Part shown: piece after piece, positions 32,327 through 41,037 of the stretch
How the letters are laid out: each line of letters starts with the position of its first letter
Position numbering within the stretch: position 1 is the stretch's first letter
NCBI RefSeq assembly: GCF_000429525.1
Contig: NZ_AUCA01000002.1
Span: forward strand, 1-64,000
Direction of reading: 5' to 3'
Source of the DNA: Alicyclobacillus contaminans DSM 17975
GTDB taxonomy: Bacteria; Bacillota; Bacilli; Alicyclobacillales; Alicyclobacillaceae
DNA length: 64,000 bases
Made by a program: the position numbers and the translations under genes
Notes under the pieces: model-generated
Told to the model about the DNA's origin: nothing
The model's database searches: none
What the model saw: only the letters and a program-made list of their open reading frames with translations

Positions 32327-34225
32327 CTGCAATCCAAGCCGTCCAATGAATTTCAACCATTTATCTCACCGCACGAACACCCCCGCGAGTTCACGTGGAC
32401 AGCGGTCATTCTCGGCGTCATCTTGGCCGTTGTGTTCGGGGCCGCCAACGCATATCTCGGCCTCATCATTGGAATGACCATCAGCGCTTCCATTCCGGCA
32501 TCGGTGATCTCCATGGCCATCATCCGAGGGTTGTTGCGCCGCAACTCCATCCTCGAGAACAACATGGTTCAGACCATGACGACGGCCGGTGAGGCGCTGG
32601 CGGCAGGGGCCATCTTCACGCTGCCGGCCCTCTTTCTGTGGCATGTCAACCCGCGCATGTTGACGCTGACTCTCATCGTGCTGACAGGGGGCATTCTCGG
32701 CGTCCTGTTCATGATCCCGCTGCGACGCATGCTGATTGTCCGAGAACACGGCCGGCTTCCGTATCCGGAAGGGACGGCATGCGCCCGGGTGTTGATGGCC
32801 GGAGAAGAAGGCGGCAAGAAGGCGAAACTGGTGTTTGGGGGCTTGGCGCTGGGCGGGATCTTCAAATTTATTGAGGACGGTCTGACGTGGTTCCCATCCG
32901 AAATCTCCATGCGCGTGGCGGGTTTCCGCCAGGGCATGATTGGCATGGACACCCTGCCGTCGCTGCTCGGGGTTGGATTTGTTATCGGACCGCGCATCGG
33001 CGCGTTGATGGCCGCTGGCGGCGTGTTCGCCTGGCTGGTTCTGATTCCGATGATTGCGTATTTCGGCCAGCACGGTGGCGTGATTGCTCCAGGGACCAGT
33101 CCCATCCAGAGCATGGACGCGTGGGCCATCTGGGATAACTACATCCGCTACATCGGCGCCGGCGCCGTGGCCGCGGGAGGCATCATCAGCCTGTTGCGTA
33201 CGCTGCCCACGCTGTGGGCCACCTTCTACGGTGCCATTCGAGGATTGCGGGAGAGCATGGACAGCAACAGCACGTTCGGCGGCCTGCGCACGGAACGGGA
33301 CATTCCTCGCACCCTCAGTCTGGTGCTGGCCGTGGCAATTCTGCTCGTCATTGCGTTCTCTCCGCAATTGAAGGTGGGCGTGATTGGCGCGCTCGGGGTT
33401 TTGATTGTGGGCTTTCTGTTTGTCACCGTATCCTCGCGGATTGTGGGTATCGTTGGATCTTCTTCCGATCCGGTCTCGGGCATGACCATCGCCACGCTGT
33501 TGATTGTGGCGACCGTATACCGTGCCGCCGGGTACTCCGGGATGTCGGGCATGGTGGCATCTCTGATTGTCGGCGCCATTATCTGTACGGCGGTCGCCAT
33601 CGCCGGCGATATTTCTCAGGATTTGAAGACCGGGTATCTGGTCGGCGCAACGCCGCGGAACCAGCAGTTCGCCATGCTCATCGGCACAGTGGCGTCGGGT
33701 GTCACCATCGGCTGGGTGCTGTTGTTGCTGAATCATGCGTACGGGTTTGGCAGCAAAGCATTGCCGGCTCCGAAAGCCGTGCTGATGAAATTAATTGTCG
33801 AAGGCATCATGAACGCGAGCATGCCGTGGGACCTGATATTCATCGGCGCCGCGTCGGCGGTGGTCATGGAACTGCTGGGCGTGGAATCCCTGGCTGTGGC
33901 TGTCGGAATTTATCTGCCCATTCACACGAGTCTGCCGGTGTTTCTCGGTGGCGTCGTCCGTTGGCTCGTCACCCGCACGCGCGGAGAACAGAGCGAAGAG
34001 TGGAAACGGGAAATCACGGAGCGGGGCATTCTGGCCGCGTCGGGATTGATTGCGGGAGAATCGCTGATTGGGATTCTGCTCGCCGTGCTCGCTGGCGCGA
34101 AAATCCAATTGCCGGGTGCAAATCTGCTCGGAAACTGGGGATCGTTGATTCTGTATCTTCTGTTGGCCGTGTGGTTGGCGTGGGTGGCGCGCCGCGTTCG
34201 TCCAACGGCGAACTTCCGCGGGTAG
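32327..34225 (+). CDS. OPT-family oligopeptide/metal-chelate transporter, CTG start
   Basis: About 632 residues with some 14-16 hydrophobic segments. The family opening is SPHEHPREFTWTAVILGVILAVVFGAANAYLGL with AIIRGLLRRN and LPYPEGTACARVL. The frame upstream is blocked by a TGA at 32321, and no ATG, GTG or TTG lies before conserved sequence begins. CTG 32327, 8 bases after GGGAGG, fits best; the next usual start (TTG 32423) would delete a conserved helix. Members import peptides or siderophore-like metal complexes by proton coupling; the substrate is unknown. Single-gene unit. Confidence 0.87.
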   Translation: MQSKPSNEFQPFISPHEHPREFTWTAVILGVILAVVFGAANAYLGLIIGMTISASIPASVISMAIIRGLLRRNSILENNMVQTMTTAGEALAAGAIFTLPALFLWHVNPRMLTLTLIVLTGGILGVLFMIPLRRMLIVREHGRLPYPEGTACARVLMAGEEGGKKAKLVFGGLALGGIFKFIEDGLTWFPSEISMRVAGFRQGMIGMDTLPSLLGVGFVIGPRIGALMAAGGVFAWLVLIPMIAYFGQHGGVIAPGTSPIQSMDAWAIWDNYIRYIGAGAVAAGGIISLLRTLPTLWATFYGAIRGLRESMDSNSTFGGLRTERDIPRTLSLVLAVAILLVIAFSPQLKVGVIGALGVLIVGFLFVTVSSRIVGIVGSSSDPVSGMTIATLLIVATVYRAAGYSGMSGMVASLIVGAIICTAVAIAGDISQDLKTGYLVGATPRNQQFAMLIGTVASGVTIGWVLLLLNHAYGFGSKALPAPKAVLMKLIVEGIMNASMPWDLIFIGAASAVVMELLGVESLAVAVGIYLPIHTSLPVFLGGVVRWLVTRTRGEQSEEWKREITERGILAASGLIAGESLIGILLAVLAGAKIQLPGANLLGNWGSLILYLLLAVWLAWVARRVRPTANFRG

Positions 34226-34243
34226 CCAATTCAATAACTGGAG

Positions 34244-34267
34244 AGGGGCCGTTGCGGGCCCCTTTCT
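34244..34267 (+). terminator. Terminator after the OPT transporter
   Basis: AGGGGCC and GGGCCCCT form a stem over GTTGC-type loop bases, followed by TTCTATT. It overlaps the last bases of the convergent haemoglobin gene. Confidence 0.8.
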
Positions 34268-34679
34268 ATTTGGCTGGAGAATCCGTCGGTTCGGTGGAGG
34301 GTGAGTCTTCGCGGTTGACCATGTGCTCAGCGACCATGCTGAGCCGTTCCATCATGAAGTCCCGGACGGGACCGGTCAGTTCAATCTCATCCATGGCTTC
34401 CGCCATGCAGGATAACCATTCCTTCGCGCGGGTTGGGGTGATGGGATGGGGCAGGTGGCGGTAGCGCATCATGGGCGGACCGTACACGTCGGTATACAGG
34501 GGTGGGCCGCCAAAAAACTGGGTCAAGAATTTGTATTGTTTGTCTCGAATCGGCGTGATGTCCTCCGGAAACAGTTTCGACAGGTTGGGATGAGCCTGAA
34601 CCTTGGCGTAAAAGCGGTCCACCAACTTCGACAGCGTTTCCGCTCCGCCAATCCGTTCATAGACGCTTCGAACATCCAT
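34266..34679 (-). CDS. Group II truncated haemoglobin (YjbI/GlbO-like)
   Basis: 137 residues. It has SVYERIGGAETLSKLVDRFYAKV at the A/B helices, the FGGPPLYT motif after the E helix, and the proximal-His region MRYRHLPHPIT. The length is typical (about 130). These proteins bind O2 or NO with haem in the cytosol. The ATG at 34679 follows AAGGAGG by about 8 bases; the longer frame has no support. It is a single gene, divergent from the SPW-protein gene. Confidence 0.9.
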   Translation of the reverse strand: MDVRSVYERIGGAETLSKLVDRFYAKVQAHPNLSKLFPEDITPIRDKQYKFLTQFFGGPPLYTDVYGPPMMRYRHLPHPITPTRAKEWLSCMAEAMDEIELTGPVRDFMMERLSMVAEHMVNREDSPSTEPTDSPAK

Positions 34680-34894
34680 CGCGCGCCCTCCTTCAGAAAT
34701 CCAATCCTCAAACCAACAGTATACCCCATGATGCGATGGGTTCCTGTGAGATGAATCACACGAGGCGCGACGGTGAGTAAGGGGATCCCTTGTGCGGGCT
34801 CTGTCCGCGTGGACAGATGCCGTTCTGCACATCGCGAACGCGCATATAGATGAAATGGGGCGCACCTTCCCACTGGAAAGGAGGTGAGGTCACA

Positions 34895-35065
34895 ATGTGG
34901 CAGCTGTGGTTGAGTGGCATCATTGGCCTGTGGGTCCTCATTTCGCCGTGGGTATATGGTTTCTCCGACAATACCGGAGGTCTGTGGAACAGTATTGTGT
35001 TTGGCGTCATTCTGGTTATCCTTGCGATTTGGGCCGGGTATTCCGGCAAGCAGAATCGTTCCTAG
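34895..35065 (+). CDS. SPW-repeat small membrane protein
   Basis: 56 residues with two hydrophobic helices. GLWVLISPWVYGFS contains the S-P-W signature, and the second helix is VFGVILVILAIWAGYSG. A strong AAAGGAGGTG sits just upstream of the ATG. SPW-repeat proteins are small membrane proteins of unknown function. Only one SPW unit is present here. A strong terminator follows at 35157. Confidence 0.8.
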   Translation: MWQLWLSGIIGLWVLISPWVYGFSDNTGGLWNSIVFGVILVILAIWAGYSGKQNRS

Positions 35066-35156
35066 CGCGGCCGTGTAGGCCGTCGTTCACGTGAGGCAGG
35101 CGCGCCCCGCCCGCTGTACGGCGGTGGAACTGGTTTCGTGTTCCAGTGCCACCGTG

Positions 35157-35187
35157 ATCTCCGGACCTGAGGTCCGGAGATTTTTTA
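35157..35187 (+). terminator. Terminator after the SPW-protein gene
   Basis: ATCTCCGGACC (35157-35167) pairs perfectly with GGTCCGGAGAT (35171-35181) over a 3-base loop, followed by TTTTTT. Confidence 0.93.
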
Positions 35188-35215
35188 TTGCGCACGTTCG
35201 TCCTTGGCCTCGCCT

Positions 35216-35245
35216 TTGTGAAACGAACGGATCCATTGGTAAACT
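35216..35245 (+). promoter_or_regulatory. Promoter candidate for the MarR-dehydrogenase-HAD operon
   Basis: TTGTGA (35216-35221), an 18-base spacer and TAAACT (35240-35245). Moderate match only. Confidence 0.4.
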
Positions 35246-35328
35246 GAAGGTGCGGACAGGCATTCAATCCGAGCGTGGCCGGCTGTGATGTCGGCTCCCG
35301 CTGAACGGAGTGACGGGAGTGTGAATGG

Positions 35329-35799
35329 ATGACGGACCCGACCACGAACGACTATGAACAACAATTGCAGGATTTAGAAGATGTACTGACGCGCTTTCAA
35401 CGAACCATTCGCAGTTTTTTCATGGAACAGTCGCCCGGATTGACTGCGAGTCAGATCTTCACTTTGCGCTATCTCTGCACCTGTCGGTACGCGAAGGCCT
35501 CGGACATCGCCCGTGTCTCCGGTTTGAGCGCAGGTGCAGTGACGCAGGTGTGCGACGAGTTGGTGAAAATGGGCTACGTGGAGCGAATTCGGTCGAGTGA
35601 TGATCGCCGTGTGGTCCACGTGCGCGTGACGGACGAGGGCAGGGCGCGCTTCGCCGCCATTCGCACCCTGCGTGCGCGCAGCGTACGCGGCATCCTGGAA
35701 CAACTGGGGGCGGAAGACACGCGGGAATTCCTGCGTATTGTTGCGCGCATCGTGGAGATTGTAGAGGACGAATCCAATAGAAAGGGGTCCTGCACATGA
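35329..35799 (+). CDS. MarR-family transcriptional regulator
   Basis: 156 residues. A winged-helix DNA-binding domain is clear: ASDIARVSGLSAGAVTQVCDELVKMGYVER followed by the wing SSDDRRVVHVRVTDEGRARF. ATG 35329 has GGGAG 9 bases upstream. The stop overlaps the next start by 4 bases (ATGA), so it is translationally coupled to the dehydrogenase gene and may regulate this operon. Its ligand is unknown. Confidence 0.9.
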   Translation: MTDPTTNDYEQQLQDLEDVLTRFQRTIRSFFMEQSPGLTASQIFTLRYLCTCRYAKASDIARVSGLSAGAVTQVCDELVKMGYVERIRSSDDRRVVHVRVTDEGRARFAAIRTLRARSVRGILEQLGAEDTREFLRIVARIVEIVEDESNRKGSCT

Positions 35800-36668
35800 A
35801 CAAAATCGCATGGATTGGTCTCGGTCAAATGGGCGTCCCCATGGCCCGCAACCTGGCGAAACACGGTTATCCCGTGACGGTGTACAACCGCACGCCAAAG
35901 TCTGTTGACATGACCCCCTGCCAGGTGGCCGATTCCCTGCACATGGCCGTGGATCATGCGGATGTGGTGTTTCTGATGCTCTCCGATGGAGCTGCGGTGG
36001 AACACGTGGTATTTGGCGAATCTGGTGCGATTCACGCGCTCTCCCAAGGAGCGCTCATCGTCAACATGAGCACGGTGGGTGTGGATGAAACGAAACAATT
36101 CGCGCTGCGGGCTGCAGAACATCAGGTCGAGTGGATGGACGCGCCGGTGTCCGGATCTGTTGGACCCGCCGAGGCGGGAACGCTGGTGGTGTTGGCGGGC
36201 GGTTCCGAATCTGCGTTCCATCGGGTGAAACCGCTGTTGGCGACGATGGCCAAGTCGGTGCATCACCTGGGGCCGGTTGGTAGTGGTGCAGCCATGAAAT
36301 TGTTGGTCAACGGCATGCTGGCAGCCACCGTCGCGGCGGCTTCGGAGTGCATGGCCCTGGCGGAGAAGTCAGGTCTCGGACGCGAGAGGTTTTTGGACGT
36401 ATTGAGCGAAACCGGCATGTGGTCTCCGATTTTGGCCGGTAAGCGTCCATTGTGGCTCGATGACGAGTACCATCCGAGTTTTGCCCTGAAGCACATGACA
36501 AAGGATCTTGCGCTGCTGTCTCGCTTTGCGGTGCAATACAGCGCCGCGTTGCCCGGCATGACCACCGCCCTCACCACGTATTTGGGCGCACAGGCACAGG
36601 ACCTGGGAGACGCGGATATGGCGGCTGTGTTCCAACACCTGTGCGCGCTGGCGGGGGCGGAACTGTGA
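35796..36668 (+). CDS. 3-Hydroxyisobutyrate/tartronate-semialdehyde dehydrogenase family NAD(P) oxidoreductase
   Basis: 290 residues. The N-terminal Rossmann motif WIGLGQMGVPMARNL binds the cofactor. The substrate-binding DAPVSGSVGPAEAGTLVVLAGG and the GSGAAMKLLVNGML region with the catalytic Lys (KLLVN) are family hallmarks. It probably oxidises a beta-hydroxy acid. The residues do not tell valine breakdown from glyoxylate-type substrates. It is the second gene of a three- or four-gene operon with overlapping ends. Confidence 0.87.
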   Translation: MNKIAWIGLGQMGVPMARNLAKHGYPVTVYNRTPKSVDMTPCQVADSLHMAVDHADVVFLMLSDGAAVEHVVFGESGAIHALSQGALIVNMSTVGVDETKQFALRAAEHQVEWMDAPVSGSVGPAEAGTLVVLAGGSESAFHRVKPLLATMAKSVHHLGPVGSGAAMKLLVNGMLAATVAAASECMALAEKSGLGRERFLDVLSETGMWSPILAGKRPLWLDDEYHPSFALKHMTKDLALLSRFAVQYSAALPGMTTALTTYLGAQAQDLGDADMAAVFQHLCALAGAEL

Positions 36669-37267
36669 AGTCGGCCGTCATTTTGGATCGAGACGGGGTT
36701 ATCAATGACCATCGACATTACGTCAACAGCCCTGCGGACCTTTATCTGTTTCCGTTCGCGGGTCCCGCCATCCGCAAACTGAACGACGCAGGACTGGAAG
36801 TGTATGTGGCCACCAATCAAGGGGGCGTGGGATTGGGCTACCTGTCCATCCGCACCCTTGACCGCATTCACCGCAAGCTACAGCAGGAATTGCGCGCCGC
36901 GGGGGCCGTTGTGACAGATATCGAGGTGTGTCCTCACGCGCCGGGGACCGGTTGCTCCTGCCGCAAGCCGGAACCGGGTATGCTCCTGTCCCTGCAGCGG
37001 AAACACGGTTTTACGCCGGCGCTCAGCTACATGGTGGGTGACCGGGAGAGCGACGTGGAAGCGGGGCAGCGAGCCGGGATGAAAACGGTTCGCATTGGGG
37101 TGCCCCCGTCCAACGCCCATGCGGTGGTTGCGGATTTGTCCGAAGCGGTGGATTGGATTTTGCAGGATCTCGGAACGGTCCATCGGCCCACCTCATACGC
37201 TATTCTGGAACATCCGTCAGACCAGGCGGAGGAGAATGGAAGTGGGGATGTGAATGTGGACCGATAA
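36665..37267 (+). CDS. HAD-IIIA phosphatase (GmhB/HisB-N-like)
   Basis: 200 residues from GTG 36665, overlapping the previous stop by 4 bases. HAD motif I is LDRDGVIND, motif II is VATNQGGVGLGY, and motif IV is MVGDRESDVEAG. The zinc loop CPHAPGTGCSCRKP is diagnostic of the GmhB/HisB-N group. Substrates in the family are sugar bisphosphates or histidinol phosphate. Bacterial cell-surface heptose synthesis is possible, but no partner genes are near. A C-terminal extension of about 35 polar residues is unusual. Confidence 0.87.
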   Translation: MKSAVILDRDGVINDHRHYVNSPADLYLFPFAGPAIRKLNDAGLEVYVATNQGGVGLGYLSIRTLDRIHRKLQQELRAAGAVVTDIEVCPHAPGTGCSCRKPEPGMLLSLQRKHGFTPALSYMVGDRESDVEAGQRAGMKTVRIGVPPSNAHAVVADLSEAVDWILQDLGTVHRPTSYAILEHPSDQAEENGSGDVNVDR

Positions 37268-37589
37268 CGACACACGGGCGTTGGAAAGCCCTTCGCGCGC
37301 CAATCCGCAGCCAACGAGCGGATCCTACGATGAACGGCTGCTCGACCTGTGGTGGGACTGGTATGTGTGGCACTGTGAAACGGCGGACGGACTCGCGTTG
37401 CCCTGGTGGATGCGTGGCGCAGAGCGGCTGATGCCGTATGGCGCCCTGCGCAACGCTGCCGAAAGCGGCGTGGCCTCCGCCTTCACCGCCGCGTATCCGC
37501 TGCTCGCCCCCTATCATCCGACGGCGGGATACGGCGCGTACGCGATGGATCCGTGGGCGGAGCAAATGTACTATAGCGTGTGGTGGTAA
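37254..37589 (+). CDS. Aromatic-rich hypothetical protein
   Basis: 111 residues with no recognised family. It has ten Trp and many Tyr residues, for example LLDLWWDWYVWHC, LPWWMRG and a C-terminal QMYYSVWW. There is no membrane helix or signal peptide. It overlaps the end of the HAD gene by 14 bases, so it is coupled to that operon. The high aromatic content suggests a compact binding protein or a coat/structural role; that is speculation. Confidence 0.6.
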   Translation: MWTDNDTRALESPSRANPQPTSGSYDERLLDLWWDWYVWHCETADGLALPWWMRGAERLMPYGALRNAAESGVASAFTAAYPLLAPYHPTAGYGAYAMDPWAEQMYYSVWW

Positions 37590-37649
37590 GTTGTTTTTCG
37601 CAAAAGCGGAAAGATTCTTTTCGTTCAATTTACAGAACATGTTAAACAA

Positions 37650-37678
37650 TTGCCCATTTCAATGAGAACAGGTACAAT
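37650..37678 (+). promoter_or_regulatory. Promoter of pruA
   Basis: TTGCCC (37650-37655), a 17-base spacer and TACAAT (37673-37678), 71 bases before the pruA start. Confidence 0.75.
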
Positions 37679-37748
37679 GAGACTATACACCTCCCCGGGG
37701 GCGAGGATGGGGGCCACCCGCAGGGGTGAATCATCTTGGAGGGAAACC

Positions 37749-39296
37749 ATGCTGAAACCGTTTCAAAATGAACCATTTACCAATTTCAGCGTCCCGGAAC
37801 ACCGCGCGGACATGCTGGCCGCGCTCGAGAAGGTGAAATCTGAACTCGGCCGGGAGTATCCACTGTACATCGGTGGAAAGGCAATTATGACCGAGCAAAA
37901 ACAGGTGTCCATCAATCCATCGCAGTTGGACCAGGTCATTGGACGTGTGTCCCAAGCAGATCAGTCGCTGGCGGAACAGGCCATGCAGGCTGCGCTGTCT
38001 GCATTTGAGAGCTGGAAGCGAAAGACGTTCGAAGAACGCGCTCGTTACCTGTTCAAAGCTGCGGCCATCCTGCGCCGGCGCAAGCATGAGTTTTCGGCGT
38101 GGATGACCTATGAAGCGGGCAAGACGTGGGCGGAAGCCGACGCGGACACCGCGGAAGCCATCGACTTTCTCGAGTTTTATGGGCGCGAGGCCATTCGCAT
38201 GGGCGAGCGGCAAGAACTCGTGCGGATTCCAGGCGAGGACAACGAACAGTATTACATTCCGTTGGGTGTGGGCATCATCATTCCACCCTGGAACTTCCCA
38301 CTCGCCATCCTGACCGGTATGACCGTGTCCGCCATTGTCACTGGCAATACGGTGGTCTTGAAACCGGCTACGCCGACCAACGTGATTGGCGCGAAATTCA
38401 TGGAACTCATGCGCGAAGCCGGGGTTCCGGACGGGGTGATCAACTTCGTGCCCGGCGCGCCTGAGGTTATCGGCGATTTCCTGGTGGATCATCCGAAGAC
38501 GCGGTTTATCTCCTTCACGGGTTCCCGCGCCGTGGGCTGCCGGATTTACGAGCGTGCTGCAAAAGTTCAGCCGGGGCAAATCTGGCTGAAGCGCGTGGTG
38601 GCCGAAATGGGTGGCAAAGACGCGATTGTCGTGGACAACGAGGCGGATTTGGACGATGCAGCACGGCAGATTGTGGCTTCCGCGTTCAACTTCGCTGGAC
38701 AGAAGTGCTCGGCGGCGTCCCGTGCCATCATTCATCAGGATGTTTATGACGAAATGTTGGACAGGATTGTGAACTTGACCAAAGGGTTGAAAGTTGGCCC
38801 CGGTATGGACGAAAGCAGCCATGTTGGCCCCGTCATCGACGAAAAGGCGTATAACAAGGTCCTGTCCTACATCGAGATTGGCAAGCAAGATGGCCGACTC
38901 CTGGTGGGCGGCGGCAAAGCGGAGGGCAACGGGTACTATATCCAACCCACCGTGTTCGCCGACGTCGAGCCGACGGCGCGGATTTCGCAGGAGGAAATCT
39001 TCGGACCCGTGCTGGCTGTGACCAAAGCGAAAGATTTCGAGGAAGCGATTCGGTTTGCCAACAACACCGAGTACGGGTTGACCGGCTCCGTGTTCAGTCG
39101 CAACCGCGATCACCTCGAGTACGCGCGACAGGAGTTCCATGTCGGGAACCTGTACTTCAATCGGAAGTCGACAGGCGCGTTGGTGGGTGTGCATCCGTTC
39201 GGTGGTTTCAACATGTCCGGCACCGACTCAAAGGCAGGCGGCTTCGACCTGCTGTTGCAATTCACGCAAGCGAAAGTTGTGTCGGAAAAATACTGA
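37749..39296 (+). CDS. pruA: L-glutamate gamma-semialdehyde dehydrogenase
   Basis: 515 residues, the usual size of Bacillus RocA/PruA. It oxidises pyrroline-5-carboxylate/glutamate semialdehyde to glutamate with NAD+. The catalytic Cys is in [12 protein letters not shown], the general-base Glu in [11 protein letters not shown], and the NAD-binding FTGSRAVG precedes them. The C-terminal [17 protein letters not shown] is typical. ATG 37749 is 6 bases after TTGGAGGG. No proline dehydrogenase gene is adjacent. Single-gene unit with its own promoter and terminator. Confidence 0.93.
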   Translation: MLKPFQNEPFTNFSVPEHRADMLAALEKVKSELGREYPLYIGGKAIMTEQKQVSINPSQLDQVIGRVSQADQSLAEQAMQAALSAFESWKRKTFEERARYLFKAAAILRRRKHEFSAWMTYEAGKTWAEADADTAEAIDFLEFYGREAIRMGERQELVRIPGEDNEQYYIPLGVGIIIPPWNFPLAILTGMTVSAIVTGNTVVLKPATPTNVIGAKFMELMREAGVPDGVINFVPGAPEVIGDFLVDHPKTRFISFTGSRAVGCRIYERAAKVQPGQIWLKRVVAEMGGKDAIVVDNEADLDDAARQIVASAFNFAGQKCSAASRAIIHQDVYDEMLDRIVNLTKGLKVGPGMDESSHVGPVIDEKAYNKVLSYIEIGKQDGRLLVGGGKAEGNGYYIQPTVFADVEPTARISQEEIFGPVLAVTKAKDFEEAIRFANNTEYGLTGSVFSRNRDHLEYARQEFHVGNLYFNRKSTGALVGVHPFGGFNMSGTDSKAGGFDLLLQFTQAKVVSEKY

Positions 39297-39314
39297 TTCG
39301 GGTGTGCTGTTGGG

Positions 39315-39356
39315 GCGGATCCGTGTGGCAACACACGGATTCGCCTTGTTATTTTT
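39315..39356 (+). terminator. Terminator after pruA
   Basis: GCGGATCCGTGTG (39315-39327) pairs with CACACGGATTCGC (39332-39344) over GCAA, followed by CTTGTTATTTTT. It overlaps the 3' end of the convergent LCP gene. Confidence 0.85.
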
Positions 39357-40380
39357 CAAGCGGCGGCTTGTGCGGACGCCAGCGTGTTGTATACGCCATG
39401 TCCTGAACCGGTTCTCTCCAGGCGCATCCTTTTTCGAAGAGCAGGTGGGCCGCGTACCGCGTCTGAACGGGATTGACGATCCAGTAGCTTTGGTCGCCCG
39501 GAACCATGGGATCCGGATTGTGGAACGATCCGGGCAATGTCGCGCCGACCAAACGAAAATGTTGGTACGTTGGCACCTCGCTGACGAGACGTGTCAACTC
39601 CCACATCGAAAGATCGGTCTCGGTCATCTGTGTCGCCTGCCGCGTGATGCCAGGCAGTTTCATCAGGTTGGTCGGTTGGAACAATTGCTTTGTCAGCGCG
39701 GTTAACAGTTCTCGCTGTCGCGCCGTTCGTCCGATATCTCCGAGGGGATCGTGCCGAAAGCGCAAGAAACCGAGTGCCTGTTCACCATTCAATCTCTGCA
39801 TGCCCTGACGAAGATGGATATGGCCGAACCGCGTATCCCCCGTATCGTAGTTCATGCGGTGTTCCACCGGCAGCGTCACACCGCCCAAGGCATCAATCAG
39901 TTGCACCACGCCGTCGAAGCGTGCCAACACGTAATGATGAACCGGCGTACCGGTCAGGTCTTCCGTCAGTTGTTTGGTCAGTGTCGGACCGCCGATGGCC
40001 AAACTTTCGTTGATTTTTCCAAAGTGGCCGTCAGGGAATTGAACGCGGGTGTCGCGAGGAATGGAGAGCCATTCAACGCGTCGGTCGGCGTAGTCGATGC
40101 TGCACAAGACCAGCGTATCGGTATTGCCGGGTTCTCGACGGGATCTGGCGTCCGATCCGAGCAGCAGAACATTCATCCTGTCCTGGCTCGCGGCCCGGGC
40201 AAGGGGTTTCACCACGATCGAGTGGGAGCTGTCCGGATGGGGGCCTTCGAGCGTCGACATGTGCATGCGCAAAGCCATCACAAGGATGGCGCACCCGAAC
40301 ACAGTGCACAGCAGAGCAGCCCGCAGCCAGCACTTCCGCGAGCGTCGAGACGATGTGTGATGAGTCCGAACTCCTCGCAT
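39349..40380 (-). CDS. LytR-CpsA-Psr (LCP) family cell-wall polymer ligase
   Basis: 343 residues. A short cytosolic N-terminus is followed by one membrane anchor (about 17-35) and then the extracellular LCP domain. Landmarks are NVLLLGSDAR, NTDTLVLCSID, WLSIPRDTRV, KINESLAIGG, INALGGV-like LIDALGGVTLPV, LRFRHDPLGDIGRTARQ. These carry the Asp/Arg residues that bind the polyprenyl diphosphate. The enzyme attaches anionic polymers to peptidoglycan. ATG 40380 follows GGAGGG. The longer frame to 40488 lacks support. Confidence 0.9.
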   Translation of the reverse strand: MRGVRTHHTSSRRSRKCWLRAALLCTVFGCAILVMALRMHMSTLEGPHPDSSHSIVVKPLARAASQDRMNVLLLGSDARSRREPGNTDTLVLCSIDYADRRVEWLSIPRDTRVQFPDGHFGKINESLAIGGPTLTKQLTEDLTGTPVHHYVLARFDGVVQLIDALGGVTLPVEHRMNYDTGDTRFGHIHLRQGMQRLNGEQALGFLRFRHDPLGDIGRTARQRELLTALTKQLFQPTNLMKLPGITRQATQMTETDLSMWELTRLVSEVPTYQHFRLVGATLPGSFHNPDPMVPGDQSYWIVNPVQTRYAAHLLFEKGCAWREPVQDMAYTTRWRPHKPPLEK

Positions 40381-40526
40381 GGTATCCCTCCTGCGGGGTA
40401 GCCTGCCCGAACCTGCGAAGAAGTTGCTGTGGAATTGCCATTTGCATGATCCAATGTTTTGTTCGAAAATACAAATACCTGTGCACAATGTTTCGTGAAG
40501 GCATCATGGCCCGGAGGTGGACACGC

Positions 40527-40937
40527 ATGAATCCGGATGTTCGTTTCACACAGAAAACCCGCAGACCGTCCGGCGCTCCGAACGTTGAGGAGCACCAGCG
40601 ATTGGTCCGCGACAAAATTCCAGAAATGCTGGAGGCGATGGGGAACATACCGGTTTATCAGGTGTTGTCACGCGACCGGTTGCCCGCAGCCCTGTGCGAC
40701 GAAGTGGTGCGCAGTGCGGAGAAGTTTGCGTCCACGGCGAGTCTCGAGGCGCTGGCCGATGTGCTCGATTGCATCGATGCGTGGTTGGAGACACAGGGAC
40801 TCTCCCTGGAAGATGTGGCGAGAGTTCGCGCGGAGCGGCGCAAGCGCTGCGGTGATTTTCGTCAAGGTGTGTTTTTGGAGTGCGTGGCGGACGGTGCCTC
40901 GACAGACGCACTGCAGCACCGCACATTTCGGTGTTGA
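40527..40937 (+). CDS. MazG-like house-cleaning phosphohydrolase (phosphoribosyl-ATP pyrophosphohydrolase-like)
   Basis: 136 residues. QRLVRDKIPEML, VYQVLSRDRL, EVVRSAEKFAS and LEALADVLDCIDAWLE match the small all-alpha NTP pyrophosphohydrolase group (COG4997-like). The expected acidic metal-binding EExxE is only partly present, as in ALADVLD and VVRSAEKF, so activity is uncertain. ATG 40527 has GGAGG 9 bases upstream. It is a stand-alone gene between the divergent LCP gene and the DUF72 gene. Confidence 0.75.
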   Translation: MNPDVRFTQKTRRPSGAPNVEEHQRLVRDKIPEMLEAMGNIPVYQVLSRDRLPAALCDEVVRSAEKFASTASLEALADVLDCIDAWLETQGLSLEDVARVRAERRKRCGDFRQGVFLECVADGASTDALQHRTFRC

Positions 40938-40995
40938 GGCATCCGATGTATTCGGCGGAATGCGGAGCCATGGATGGATGTGCAGTTCGGGAGGA

Positions 40996-41004
40996 TGATA
41001 TAAT
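40996..41004 (+). promoter_or_regulatory. Extended -10 promoter candidate for the DUF72 gene
   Basis: TGA-TATAAT at 40996-41004 is a perfect extended -10, 34 bases before the start. There is no clear -35. Confidence 0.55.
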
Positions 41005-41037
41005 GCCAAAGGCGCGACGGGGAGGCGTGACGTTGGG

